Positions 24,226 to 32,735 of a stretch of 44,888 nucleotides of DNA are shown here, in pieces. The translations under genes and the position numbers were made by a program. The notes beneath the pieces are model-generated. The model worked only from the letters and a program-made list of their open reading frames with translations. It had not been told where the DNA came from and searched no databases. The stretch's first letter is position 1, and each line of letters starts with the position of its first letter. Origin of the DNA: Candidatus Gastranaerophilales bacterium (lineage in GTDB: Bacteria; Cyanobacteriota; Vampirovibrionia; Gastranaerophilales; Gastranaerophilaceae); the NCBI GenBank assembly GCA_944324185.1, contig CALUVI010000011.1, positions 1 through 44,888 on the forward strand. Reading direction: 5' to 3'.

Positions 24226-25575
24226 ATGCTAAAAACAGTAAAAAAATTAAATAAAGGTCTAAAAGGAGAGATCACAATTCCTGCTGATAAATCAATTTCT
24301 CATCGGGCAGTAATGTTTTCTTCTATAGCAAAAGGCGAATGCTTTGTAAGAAACTTTTCAAGCGGCGCTGATTGTCATTCAACTCTGAATTTGTTTAAAC
24401 AATTAGGTGTCGATATTCAATTTCTTGACAAAAAGACTTTAAAAATAAAATCTGAGGGGAAATTATTACCGGTAATCACCCCCCTCCCTAACCCTCCCCT
24501 GCGGGGAGGGAACGAGTGCGACTGCGGGAATTCCGGAACTACTATGAGATTGGTTTCGGGGATTTTGGCAGGACAAAATTTCGACTCGGTTCTTGTCGGA
24601 GATGAGAGTTTATCCAAACGTCCGATGAAACGTATAATTGAGCCATTGACTCTTATGGGCGCTGATATAACCTCTGTAGACGGACACGCCCCGCTTACGA
24701 TAAGAGGGCGAAAGCTTCACGGGATTGATTACATTTCAAAACTTGCAAGCGCTCAGGTTAAATCCTGTATACTGCTTGCAGGGTTAAATGCAGAAGGGAA
24801 AACGACTTTTGAGGAGCCTTACATCTCAAGAGATCATACCGAAAGATTGTTTAAGTACCTTGAAGCTGATATCAAAACAGAAGGTACAAAAGTTACAATA
24901 ACACCATCGCAAATGATTGCTAAAGATATTGATGTTGTGGGTGACATTTCTTCTGCGGCATTTTTTATTGTTGCGGGGCTTATTGTAAAAGATTCAAATT
25001 TTGTTATAAAAAATGTCGGCATAAATCCGACCCGTTCCGGAATTCTTGACGTTGTTGAACGTATGGGAGGCGGGGTAAATATCTTAAATAAGCGTCTTGT
25101 TTCCGGCGAACCGTGTGCAGATATCAGGGTTCAGTATAATGATTCTTTAAAAGGGTGTGTAATTGAAGGTGAAGATATTCCAAGATTAATTGACGAGCTT
25201 CCGGTAATTGCGGTTCTGGCTTCTCAAGCAGAGGGCGATACTATAGTTAAAAATGCAGAGGATTTGAGGAACAAAGAATCAGATAGGATTAAGTGTCTTG
25301 TTGCGGAACTTACAAAAATAGGAGTTAATATAGAAGAAACCCAAGACGGATTTATTGTTCACGGGGGCAGGGGTAAATGTGCAGGTAAATGTATAGATAA
25401 ATCTCCGGCAAATAATACAACTGCCCAACCACTTGAAAGCTACCATGACCATAGGCTTGCGATGAGTTTTTATATTGCAGGACTTGTATGCGGGAATGAA
25501 ATTGCAATAAACGGGTTTGAGTGGACAAAGATTTCTTTTCCGGAATTTGAAAGTCTGATAAATCAATTGTTATAG
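24226..25575 (+). CDS. aroA: EPSP synthase AroA with two repeat-like insertions
   Basis: About 449 aa. Motifs: IPADKSISHRAVM near the N-terminus, DCGNSGTTMRL, GDESLSKRPMKR, SAQVKSCILLAGL, EPYISRDHTERLF, GDISSAAFFIVAG, NKESDRIK and HDHRLAMSF. It joins shikimate 3-phosphate and phosphoenolpyruvate in aromatic amino-acid synthesis. The ATG at 24226 has AGGA 9 nt upstream, and that site lies in a repeat unit ending at 24210. Two odd inserts sit in loops: about residues 84-98 (PVITPLPNPPLRGG), encoded by the GC-rich repeat at 24475-24515, and about 383-402 (GRGKCAGKCIDKS), encoded by GGTAAATGT repeats at 25368-25400. All core motifs remain, so the enzyme is probably active. Confidence 0.95.
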   Translation: MLKTVKKLNKGLKGEITIPADKSISHRAVMFSSIAKGECFVRNFSSGADCHSTLNLFKQLGVDIQFLDKKTLKIKSEGKLLPVITPLPNPPLRGGNECDCGNSGTTMRLVSGILAGQNFDSVLVGDESLSKRPMKRIIEPLTLMGADITSVDGHAPLTIRGRKLHGIDYISKLASAQVKSCILLAGLNAEGKTTFEEPYISRDHTERLFKYLEADIKTEGTKVTITPSQMIAKDIDVVGDISSAAFFIVAGLIVKDSNFVIKNVGINPTRSGILDVVERMGGGVNILNKRLVSGEPCADIRVQYNDSLKGCVIEGEDIPRLIDELPVIAVLASQAEGDTIVKNAEDLRNKESDRIKCLVAELTKIGVNIEETQDGFIVHGGRGKCAGKCIDKSPANNTTAQPLESYHDHRLAMSFYIAGLVCGNEIAINGFEWTKISFPEFESLINQLL

Positions 25576-26042
25576 AGAAGGAACATGCCCGATCCGGAGC
25601 TCACCACCTAAAAGCTGCAGTGGAACTAATTTATAAAGCGCTAACATCTAAAAGCACCCATCCTAACCTTCCCTCAAAGGGAAGGAACACGCCCAACTTG
25701 GCGCCCCGCCTCACTGAGAGACGGAGGGTGAATCAATAAAATTTAAGAGATTCTTTACCCCTGAATTACTGTCGGGTTCAGAATGACGGCAAGCTTGTAG
25801 GTTTACTTCATACTAAAATCATTTACCCCCGCAATGACGTGGGTTGATGATTCATTTACCCCGCAATGATGTGGGGATTGTAGATTTATTTCCTCAGTCA
25901 CTTAATCACTCAGTCACCAATTAAATACATTTACCCCTTGAAAGACACTAAATCTGTAGGCTTACTAACCAATCCAAAACATTTACCCATTGAAAAACGC
26001 CAACCTTGTAGGTTTACTAACCAACCCGATACATTTACCCCA
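25576..26042. repeat. Intergenic repeat block 3 (467 bp, no gene)
   Basis: The first 160 bp carries CCTTCCCTCAAAGGGAAGG-type palindromic units. An inverted copy of the GAAGAATCTCT...AAGCTTGTAGG unit lies at 25744-25811. From about 25800 to 25965 it is an inverted, partly expanded copy of the segment at 21655-21775. Then come further CATTTACCC(C) units at about 25840-26040, with loosely repeated GTAGG-TTTACTAACCAA modules. The block runs to within a few bases of the fliF stop. Confidence 0.8.
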
Positions 26043-27710
26043 CTAGCCTTGTTCAATCCAGCTGCGGATTTTTTCTCCGGCTTCAGCATCATCTACGCCG
26101 TCAAATTCACGTTTTAATTCTCTCAAAGCTTCTCTGATTTCTGCTCCTGAAGTCGGAATAGAAACCGGTCTGTTTTGTTGTTCAAGCAAACCTTGCTGCA
26201 ATTGAGACTGCTTCTGTATTAAATCGGCAGCATTTACGCTCAAATCCTTGATTTGTTTTTCCTGAGCTTCATTCATAGCTCTTAATCTATCCAGTTCTTC
26301 CTGTTGTGCGGCTTTCGCTGCATTAATTTTCTGGGTAAGGGCTTTATGTCCGAAGAACAGACCAAATGCAAGGAGTGCAATAGCAAGCCACCAAGGGTTT
26401 CCGTGCTCAGCCTTAATAGGGGCTTTAACATTTTTATCGCCTGCCATAAACGGATCAAGAGAGTCTGCAAACGCAATTGTTACATTTTCAGGATCAGCTT
26501 TCGGGCTTGCTGCATGCGCAACAAGTTCTTTCAACTCTTCAAGAGTTAATTCAACAGGAAGCGCGTCTTTTTCAAGTGTTACCGCAATAGAAATTTCTTC
26601 CAGAGTTCCCGGTGACATGTATTCATTTGTCTGAACTTTAGTCACGCCGTACTGGGTTTCGCGTGCAGTTCTTGAATAGCTTCTGTTCTGGGAAGAATCA
26701 GAGCTTCCTGCCGGCAAGCCGTTTGGAAGATAAACGCTTACGGCGTTTGTGTTTTTATTGGTATCCACTGTCTGATCGCCCAAACCTTCCGAGAAAGTTT
26801 GCTCTGTAACTGACGCTTTTCTGTTCGGATCATATTCTATAGTAAATTTTTCTACAGGAGCCTGTTTAAGGAATGTACTTACAGTTGCAACATATTTGCC
26901 CTGACCGATAAGTCTGTTTAACTGTGCCTGAACTTTTTCCTGCATATACTTATCATTTTCCTGCAAACGCGCAAGCATTTCTGATTGAGCATCTATAAGA
27001 CTGTTATAGACGTGACCGTTTGTGTCTGTAATAGAAATATTTTCGGATTTCAATCCAGAAACACTTCCCAGAAGCAAGTTTGAAACTGCTTTAATAGTGC
27101 TCATACTAAGTGTATCGCCGACTGCAACCTGCAATTGAACAGTTGCAGTTACAGGTTTTTGCATAGAAGAAAACATTGTCTGCTCAGGAATTGATATAAA
27201 TACAGATGCGTTTTCTATACCGTCAATTCTTCTGATTAAACGGGCAAGTTCGCCGTTCATGGCACGTACAAGTCTTATTCTCTTATCTTCTTTTGTTGAA
27301 GTAAAATCACCTTTATCAAAGATTTCTAACCCGACATTCTGGTCGTACAAACCGCTTTCTACTATTACCATAATAGCTCTGTCTCTCTGTTCGGTTGTAC
27401 ATTTTTTCATACCCGGAGTACAGTCGCCTTTTTTAAGACGTAGAACTGATTTTGTACCATCTACAGCACGGGAAGCTACAATATTATTTCTTGCTAACAA
27501 AGCTTGAATTTCAAGAGCTTTTCCTAAATTATCGGTTGTTAATAAATCTACATCTTCTTTTAAAGGTTCTTTGCTGACGTCAATCGGCTCACCGGATTTT
27601 TTAGAAGCAGAAATCGAACCAACTATTATAAACACGACAAGAAGCAGCACAACGCCGCCGATAATTGATGCTAAAAGAATTTTATTCTCCAGTAACTTTT
27701 TAAAATCCAT
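26043..27710 (-). CDS. fliF: Flagellar MS-ring protein FliF
   Basis: A 555-aa protein, the expected FliF size. One membrane helix lies near the N-terminus (about 12-33) and a second near 443-460 (WWLAIALLAFGLFFG), with the periplasmic ring-building region between. Typical features are LEIQALLARNNI, GLEIFDKGDFTSTKEDKRIRLVRAMNGELARLI with IENASVFISIPE, and TIEYDPNRKASVTEQTFSE. The C-terminal tail (EAGEKIRSWIEQG) matches the FliG-binding end. FliF forms the base of the flagellar rotor and export gate housing. FliE lies 50 bp upstream on the same strand. No fliG, fliH or fliI follows; the gene ends against repeat block 3. The AGGA site is unusually close to the ATG. Confidence 0.9.
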   Translation of the reverse strand: MDFKKLLENKILLASIIGGVVLLLVVFIIVGSISASKKSGEPIDVSKEPLKEDVDLLTTDNLGKALEIQALLARNNIVASRAVDGTKSVLRLKKGDCTPGMKKCTTEQRDRAIMVIVESGLYDQNVGLEIFDKGDFTSTKEDKRIRLVRAMNGELARLIRRIDGIENASVFISIPEQTMFSSMQKPVTATVQLQVAVGDTLSMSTIKAVSNLLLGSVSGLKSENISITDTNGHVYNSLIDAQSEMLARLQENDKYMQEKVQAQLNRLIGQGKYVATVSTFLKQAPVEKFTIEYDPNRKASVTEQTFSEGLGDQTVDTNKNTNAVSVYLPNGLPAGSSDSSQNRSYSRTARETQYGVTKVQTNEYMSPGTLEEISIAVTLEKDALPVELTLEELKELVAHAASPKADPENVTIAFADSLDPFMAGDKNVKAPIKAEHGNPWWLAIALLAFGLFFGHKALTQKINAAKAAQQEELDRLRAMNEAQEKQIKDLSVNAADLIQKQSQLQQGLLEQQNRPVSIPTSGAEIREALRELKREFDGVDDAEAGEKIRSWIEQG

Positions 27711-27761
27711 ATTCCTGCCCTATCAATAATATTATACACATATCAATACAATATGAGAAGC

Positions 27762-28100
27762 CTAAATTTGAATTTGCATTATTTTATCATACGCCTGTAT
27801 GACTTTTCCGGTTGCAGTAGTTGCTACGTTAACTGCAATTTCTGCCTTTGACATTGCGACCATAACATCGTGAATATCAACATTTTCAGACCCCATCATA
27901 GCGTCTTTAAGCAAATTATCCGGCGCTTCCATTGTTGTATTAAGGTTTTCCACAAGACCTGACATCACACTCTGAAAATCTGCAACTGCAGGTTCTTCAA
28001 CCCTGTTCATTCTCGCTGACGGAATACTTCCCCAGCTGTCCAGCTTTGTATGCTGAATCCTTGCTTCTAAGTCATATCTCGGATAAAAACCATTAAACAT
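27762..28100 (-). CDS. fliE: Flagellar hook-basal body protein FliE
   Basis: A 112-aa protein, normal for FliE. The C-terminal half has the family pattern: DFQSVMSGLVENLN, then ENVDIHDVMVAMSKAEIAVN and VIQAYDKIMQIQI, the helices that join the MS ring to the rod. The N-terminal 40 residues are variable. I choose ATG 28100 because AGAGGTG lies six bases upstream; the in-frame GTG at 28109 is part of that site. It heads a two-gene fliE-fliF unit and is divergent from the diguanylate cyclase gene, with about 100-200 bp between for promoters. Confidence 0.85.
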   Translation of the reverse strand: MFNGFYPRYDLEARIQHTKLDSWGSIPSARMNRVEEPAVADFQSVMSGLVENLNTTMEAPDNLLKDAMMGSENVDIHDVMVAMSKAEIAVNVATTATGKVIQAYDKIMQIQI

Positions 28101-28314
28101 ATAAGTCACCTCTTTTATTAAATTTATCGGCAGTTTTTATTATTTTTTTAGTTTTTAATAAAAAAATACACCATCTGCAGTATCGTTTTAATAATTATTA
28201 AAGAAATGTCAAGATCTTCCGATAAATATTATATAAATTACCCCGAGTTTAAGTGCGTTTTGCTGACGCTTTCCGAAGAGGGGAATGAAGCTGCAAACAA
28301 AAAAGGAAAAACTT

Positions 28315-28476
28315 ATGAATTTACACGAAGAATGCTTACTGAAATATTTACTCCACCCGCTTGATTTAATGCAGTCGACAGAAGCGCTGAAAATCAATAA
28401 TAATTTGATAGAGAAGAATCTGTTCGCTGAAAAGATTCTTGCGAAGAAAGCCAAAATTAACTATACTAGAATATAA
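28315..28476 (+). CDS. Possible small protein upstream of the cyclase gene
   Basis: A 53-aa ORF starting MNLHEECLLKYLLHPLDLMQ and ending in a Lys-rich helix (ILAKKAKINYTRI), with a good AAAAAAGGAAAAACTT site. It ends 19 bp before the cyclase start and could be co-expressed with it. A different-frame 52-aa ORF (28206-28364, MSRSSDKYYINYPEFKC) overlaps its start and looks equally protein-like but has only AAAGAA in front. I cannot say which is real, or whether the two represent one frameshifted gene. Neither has a recognised domain. Confidence 0.4.
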   Translation: MNLHEECLLKYLLHPLDLMQSTEALKINNNLIEKNLFAEKILAKKAKINYTRI

Positions 28477-28495
28477 TTTTTCGGGAGAGAGAGAA

Positions 28496-30322
28496 ATGAA
28501 GAATTTGATTAAAACCAAGTGGTTTATTTACGGAACATATCTGCTTCTTGTTTTAGCAGCTTTACTAATAGGTTTTGTACTTTTACAAAACAACAAAACT
28601 TTAAAAAATGTTATAGTATCATTTTTTGAAGTTGCAGAGAATAGAACTTTTGACTACAGGCAGTCCTTGCAGGTTATACACAAGCGTCCTTTGCCAAACA
28701 AAGATATTGTTGTACTTGCAATTGACGATGCCAGCCTTGAAACATTATGGGAAAAATACGGAGAGTGGCCGATTCCGAGAAATGTTTACGGAGATTTAAT
28801 TAATTATCTTGAGCAAAAGAAACCTCAGGCAATTCTTTTTGACCTGATGTTTATAAAATCAATCAGAGCAACAGGAGGGGCGGATAAATATCTTGTTGAC
28901 ACAATGAATAAATACCAGAATGTATATGCCTCAATGAATTTTGACAATCAGCCTACTGATGTAAGAATTCCGATAGATTTGCCGGCAAGACTCGCTCTTA
29001 ACGTAGATAACCAATCTAAAGTTGATATTAAATCTAAATACAATTTTATAAACTGCCGTCCGATTCTTGACGGACTTATTAACGGTAAAGTTAAAATAGG
29101 AATGACAAATGTTATGAGAAGCAGCGACGGTATTATCAGAAATGTTGCACCTGTTATGGTGTATAAGGATAAATACTATCCTTATCTGACATTCAAAGCC
29201 GGAGCAGATTATCTTGCACAAAAAAATGAAACGAGTTTTGTGATAAATTCAAACTCTAATCTTGAAACTTTCGGAACAAATATCCCGCTTACAAAAGAAG
29301 GCGACGCTATATTAAACTGGTACGGACCGAGCGGAACACATACAATTATTCCTGTGTACAAAGTTATCAAAGATATGGAAAACGGCGGAAAACAAAATAT
29401 TACAAATTTTGATTTTAAAGACAAAATTATAATAATCGGTACAACCGCAACAAGCCTTCACGATACAAAATCCGTTCCGGTTCAGGAAGGTGTATATCCG
29501 GGTGTTGAAGTCCACGCAACTTTCTTCAACAATATGCTGGATAATAACTTTATACAAAAGACAAGCAGCATTGTAGACATTTTGATTCTTGCGGGAGTTG
29601 TTGTAATAGTAGGTGCAATTGTAATGCTCTCAACCTCTACGGTCTTTGCATTTCTTTCCACAACCCTCTTTGCAATTGCATACTTATTTATATCTTATTA
29701 TGCCATGGAACTTTACAACCTCTGGATTCCGATAGTGCTTCCTGTTATTGCAATAATGGCAGCGTTTGCACTCTCATTCCTCGCAAAATACCTTATGAAA
29801 GCACGCGATTTTGAATACCAGTACAAACTTGCAACAATAGACGGATTAACAGAACTTTATAACCACAGATATTTTCAGGATACTTTGAGAAAACAAATAG
29901 ATATTGCAAGAAGATACAACCAGCCGTTTTCATTAATTATAATTGATATTGATTTCTTCAAGAAATTCAACGATACATACGGGCATCAAGCAGGTGACGC
30001 TGTACTAAGGCAGGTTGCAAAGATTCTTAAAAACAATTCGCGTGCAACAGATTATGTTTGCAGATACGGCGGCGAAGAGATGACTATTATTCTTCCTAAT
30101 ACCTCAGCCGAAGATGCTTTATTCAATGCAAACAGAATATGTAAAGCGGTTGCGGATACTCCGTTCCACCTTACACCTGTTGACAAAGTAAATGTTACGA
30201 TAAGTCTCGGTGTTTCAACTTTCCCTGATAACGCGCAGACTCCGCAGGATTTAATTGAATGGGCGGATAAGGGCTTATACTACGCAAAAGAACACGGAAG
30301 AAATCAGGTCGGAAGATATTAA
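28496..30322 (+). CDS. CHASE2-GGDEF diguanylate cyclase
   Basis: About 608 aa. One N-terminal membrane helix (about 8-27) is followed by a periplasmic CHASE2 sensor domain (about 45-330; DIVVLAIDDASLETLWEKYG, PQAILFDLMF, DKIIIIGTTATSLHD). Three membrane helices (about 345-430) and a cytoplasmic GGDEF domain come next. The active site reads RYGGEEM (Gly525-Met529), so catalytic residues are intact, and the inhibitory RxxD site is present as RATD just before it. It should make cyclic di-GMP from two GTP in response to an extracytoplasmic signal. The start at 28496 has GGGAGAGAGAGAA; an in-frame TTG at 28439 lacks a site. It is divergent from fliE-fliF, which suggests motility or surface control. 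Confidence 0.92.
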   Translation: MKNLIKTKWFIYGTYLLLVLAALLIGFVLLQNNKTLKNVIVSFFEVAENRTFDYRQSLQVIHKRPLPNKDIVVLAIDDASLETLWEKYGEWPIPRNVYGDLINYLEQKKPQAILFDLMFIKSIRATGGADKYLVDTMNKYQNVYASMNFDNQPTDVRIPIDLPARLALNVDNQSKVDIKSKYNFINCRPILDGLINGKVKIGMTNVMRSSDGIIRNVAPVMVYKDKYYPYLTFKAGADYLAQKNETSFVINSNSNLETFGTNIPLTKEGDAILNWYGPSGTHTIIPVYKVIKDMENGGKQNITNFDFKDKIIIIGTTATSLHDTKSVPVQEGVYPGVEVHATFFNNMLDNNFIQKTSSIVDILILAGVVVIVGAIVMLSTSTVFAFLSTTLFAIAYLFISYYAMELYNLWIPIVLPVIAIMAAFALSFLAKYLMKARDFEYQYKLATIDGLTELYNHRYFQDTLRKQIDIARRYNQPFSLIIIDIDFFKKFNDTYGHQAGDAVLRQVAKILKNNSRATDYVCRYGGEEMTIILPNTSAEDALFNANRICKAVADTPFHLTPVDKVNVTISLGVSTFPDNAQTPQDLIEWADKGLYYAKEHGRNQVGRY

Positions 30323-30735
30323 AAAGGTTGGGAGAAAAACCATTTGTAGCTTTTAGGATGTGGTAAATCAAAGATTTACCACATCCTAAAAGACTGCACT
30401 CTTAACGCTTTCCTTTAACCCCTCACCCGAATTTCTAAGTTTCGCCCCGGCTCAACTTGAAATTCTACCCTGTCTTGGATTTGCTCCACGCTCACGGAGT
30501 TTCGCCATCGGAGCAAAGCTCCTGCAGGCTCAATCCGTTCGCTATCCGGACTAACTCTCTGACGTTCGTGTCGTCCGTCCGCAAATCCGCTCTCCCGCAA
30601 GGGGCGAGGGGAAGGTGAAGTCATTGCGGGGGTAAATATTCATATAAAAATGTTTAAAATTTTACACAATGCTTGTGGAGCAAGCTCCACACTGCTATTG
30701 CAGAAGTCTGACTCTCAAGCCTGCAAAAATTAATT
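30323..30735. repeat. Intergenic repeat block 4 (413 bp, no gene)
   Basis: Starts with a perfect 19-bp-arm hairpin (30351-30369 with 30373-30391, loop AAA), the inverted relative of the one at 16903-16931. Then come a CCCTCACCCGAAT unit at about 30420, the inverted copy of the GC-rich unit of block 1 at about 30455-30605, a GGGGGTAAAT unit at about 30628, and the GTGGAGCAAGCTCCAC hairpin at 30672-30692. The first hairpin may serve as the cyclase gene terminator although it lacks a T-run. Confidence 0.75.
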
Positions 30736-30885
30736 TTACAGCAGTAAATAGTTATTTTTAGTATTAGTTATATAAGTTTTTTTGTAGCTTTTGGGAATAT
30801 CAACATAAATATATTCAGTCTTTTTCTTTAATCCGCAAAGACCGATTACTGAATCATGCTTAAAAAAATTCTTGATAAATTCCAT
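30736..30885 (-). CDS. Small 49-aa uncharacterised protein
   Basis: A short leftward ORF beginning MEFIKNFFKHDSVIGLCGLK and continuing through a Lys/Tyr-rich tail (EYIYVDIPKSYKKTYI) to Leu-Leu-Leu and TAA at 30736. It has a good ribosome site (GAAAGGATTTAAAT) at proper spacing and is divergent from the DUF1858 gene. There is no signal peptide or known domain. It is intact and flanked by repeats on its 3' side. Gene status rests on the ribosome site and codon pattern only. Confidence 0.5.
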   Translation of the reverse strand: MEFIKNFFKHDSVIGLCGLKKKTEYIYVDIPKSYKKTYITNTKNNYLLL

Positions 30886-31057
30886 ATTTAAATCCTTTCA
30901 TAGTTATGGTATAATGACACTACTTGTTTAATTAGTTTTCTGAATATGTCAAGATAAGGAGTTAATTAAATGATTTAGTATTTTGTCAGGCAGTAATAAA
31001 ATCAGGCTATAACGGCAAAATGCGAAGAGGCAGTATTTAAAAAGAAAGGTTGAAAAT
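30886..31057 (+). promoter_or_regulatory. Upstream region of the DUF1858-NfeD-SPFH genes
   Basis: TATAAT within GGTATAATGAC at about 30908-30916 is a good -10 match for rightward transcription; the -35 region is poor (TTTAAA-like). A second AAGGAG-type site at about 30958 precedes only ATG-ATT-TAG, too short to call a gene. The DUF1858 gene has its own AGAAAGGTTGAAA site. Confidence 0.4.
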
Positions 31058-31258
31058 ATGGCAAAAGTTACAAAAGAAATGGGGATTATGGATATAGTAC
31101 AACAGCATCCGGAGGCTATTGCAGTGTTTCAGAAGTACGGCATGGGATGTATAGGATGCGCTGCTGCACATTTTGAAAACTTAGAAGCCGGCGCTAAGGT
31201 TCATGGCTTTGACGCTGATGAAATGGTTGCGGAAATTAACTCTATTATTGGTGAATAG
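31058..31258 (+). CDS. DUF1858 protein (CxGC-type, hybrid-cluster-protein-associated)
   Basis: A 66-aa protein matching DUF1858: VTKEMGIMDIVQQHPEAIAV, FQKYGMGCIGCAAAHFENLE, then AKVHGFDADEMVAEIN. The Cys-x-x-Cys in GMGCIGCAAA is the family hallmark and may bind metal or act in redox chemistry. In anaerobes this domain occurs alone or fused to hybrid-cluster proteins and other redox enzymes; its exact role is unsettled. It starts at ATG 31058 after GAAAGGTTG. The NfeD gene follows after 21 bp, so the two may be co-transcribed, although no functional link is known. Confidence 0.85.
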   Translation: MAKVTKEMGIMDIVQQHPEAIAVFQKYGMGCIGCAAAHFENLEAGAKVHGFDADEMVAEINSIIGE

Positions 31259-31279
31259 AAATTTAAGGAGGAATGCATA

Positions 31280-31702
31280 GTGCTAATCTGGCAATTTTTA
31301 TGCGTTGTAGGCGTTGCGTTTGTAATACTTGAAATTTTTACTCCGAGCATGTTTTTTTTGAATTTTGCTCTGGCGTCTTTTATTACAGCAGCAGCCTCGT
31401 TCTTTGTTGCGGATAAATTTTATCTGGTATTAATCTTTTTTGTTCTGTCTTTTTTGTCATTTGTATTTTTACGTCCGATATTGCTAAGGAAAAATTCAAA
31501 AGAAACAGAGACAGGAGTTGAGGGTAAATACATCGGTCAGATAGCTAAAGCTGCAGAAGAGATTACATCCTCAAAAGGTGTTATAAATATTTACGGCGAA
31601 CGCTGGGAAGCCCGATGCGACGAAGGCTTAACAATTCCTGCCGGAGCGGAAGTAAGGATAGTTAAGAACAACGGTTTAATAATGTTTGTAGAGAATATTT
31701 AG
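31280..31702 (+). CDS. NfeD-like membrane protein
   Basis: A 140-aa short-form NfeD. Residues 1-75 hold two to three membrane helices (LIWQFLCVVGVAFVILEIF, FFLNFALASFITAAAS, LVLIFFVLSFLSFVFL). The C-terminal part (about 80-138) is the small OB-fold NfeD domain: GKYIGQIAKAAEEI, GVINIYGERWEARCDEGLTI and GAEVRIVKNNGLIMFVE, with the typical Gly and Trp-Ala pattern. NfeD proteins pair with SPFH proteins in membrane microdomains; here the SPFH gene follows 9 bp later. The start is GTG 31280 with AAGGAGG at proper spacing, a strong site. Confidence 0.9.
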   Translation: MLIWQFLCVVGVAFVILEIFTPSMFFLNFALASFITAAASFFVADKFYLVLIFFVLSFLSFVFLRPILLRKNSKETETGVEGKYIGQIAKAAEEITSSKGVINIYGERWEARCDEGLTIPAGAEVRIVKNNGLIMFVENI

Positions 31703-31711
31703 GAGAGTTTT

Positions 31712-32686
31712 ATGTTTTTATTGTCAGTAATTTTAATTGTATTAGCACTTGTATTTGTTGCAAAAGGGGTTATTATTGTTCAGCAGGCTGAGGTTGTTAT
31801 TGTAGAGCGCCTCGGTAAATTTGACAGAGTGTTACAATCAGGTTTTAACTTTATTATTCCTATTCTGGAGGCGCCGAGAGCTATTGATTGGAAAGTTACC
31901 CAGAGAGGTTTTGACGGTAACACTTATTCAATTATTCAAAAGAGAACAAAGATTGACTTAAGAGAAGCTGTTTACGATTTCCCGAGACAAAATGTTATTA
32001 CAAAAGATAACGTGTCAATCAGTATTAACGCTCTTTTGTATTTCCAGATTATCGATCCGAAATCTGCAGTGTATGAAATTCAGAACCTTCCGGATGCTAT
32101 AGAAAAATTAACTCAGACTAACTTAAGAAACCTCGTCGGTCAGCTTGATCTTGATGAGAGCCTTGTTTCGCGCGATAAAATTAACCACGAACTAAGAGCC
32201 ATTTTAGACGATGCAACTAACAAATGGGGTGTAAAAGTTAACAGGGTTGAATTACAGGATATTATTCCTCCTGCTGATATTCAATCAGCTATGGAAAAAC
32301 AGATGAAGGCTGAAAGAGACAGACGTGCCGCTATTCTTGAAGCAGAAGGTTTGAAAAAATCTGCTGTATTAAAAGCAGAAGGTGAAAAAGAAGCTGCAAT
32401 CAACAGAGCCGAGGGTGAAAAACAGGCAAATATCTTGAGAGCTGAAGGTGTTGCTCAGGCAAGAATATTAGAAGCAGACGGGGAAAAAGAAGCAATTCAG
32501 AGAATTATAAATGCACTTGCAGATAAAGGACAGCCTGATAAGTATTTAATTGCAATGAAATATCTTGAAACAATGAAAACAATTACAAGCGGAAAAGACA
32601 ATAAGATTGTTTATATGCCTTATGAAGCAACAGGTATTTTGAGTTCTGTAGACGGTATCAAACAAATGTTCGGAGATAAGAAATAA
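31712..32686 (+). CDS. SPFH/stomatin-like membrane protein (paraslipin/QmcA type)
   Basis: A 324-aa protein. One N-terminal membrane helix (about 3-20) is followed by the SPFH/PHB domain (VIIVQQAEVVIVERLGKFDR, then VITKDNVSISINALLYFQI, then IQNLPDAIEKLTQTNLRNLV) and a helical Ala/Glu-rich region with repeated AEGEK-type units (about 210-265). The end is GKDNKIVYMPYEATGILSSV. Length and order match paraslipins. It forms large ring or cage oligomers that organise membrane patches and protease or transport partners. It is in a unit with NfeD. The start at 31712 has AGGAGAG. Confidence 0.93.
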   Translation: MFLLSVILIVLALVFVAKGVIIVQQAEVVIVERLGKFDRVLQSGFNFIIPILEAPRAIDWKVTQRGFDGNTYSIIQKRTKIDLREAVYDFPRQNVITKDNVSISINALLYFQIIDPKSAVYEIQNLPDAIEKLTQTNLRNLVGQLDLDESLVSRDKINHELRAILDDATNKWGVKVNRVELQDIIPPADIQSAMEKQMKAERDRRAAILEAEGLKKSAVLKAEGEKEAAINRAEGEKQANILRAEGVAQARILEADGEKEAIQRIINALADKGQPDKYLIAMKYLETMKTITSGKDNKIVYMPYEATGILSSVDGIKQMFGDKK

Positions 32687-32735
32687 TATTTCTGAATTTA
32701 TGGTAAGATATAAATAACAAGAAAGGATATAGAAT

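Noticed and set aside
21655-26042. CRISPR array suggested by recurring GGGTAAATG and CATTTACCC units
   Set aside because: Units are short, unevenly spaced, in both orientations and lack unique spacers of constant length; no cas genes are present.
30415-30624. 69-aa leftward ORF
   Set aside because: It is produced by the GC-rich repeat also seen at 16395-16560; no gene signals.
30967-30993. AAGGAG site followed by ATG-ATT-TAG before the DUF1858 gene
   Set aside because: Only two codons; a leader peptide cannot be supported.
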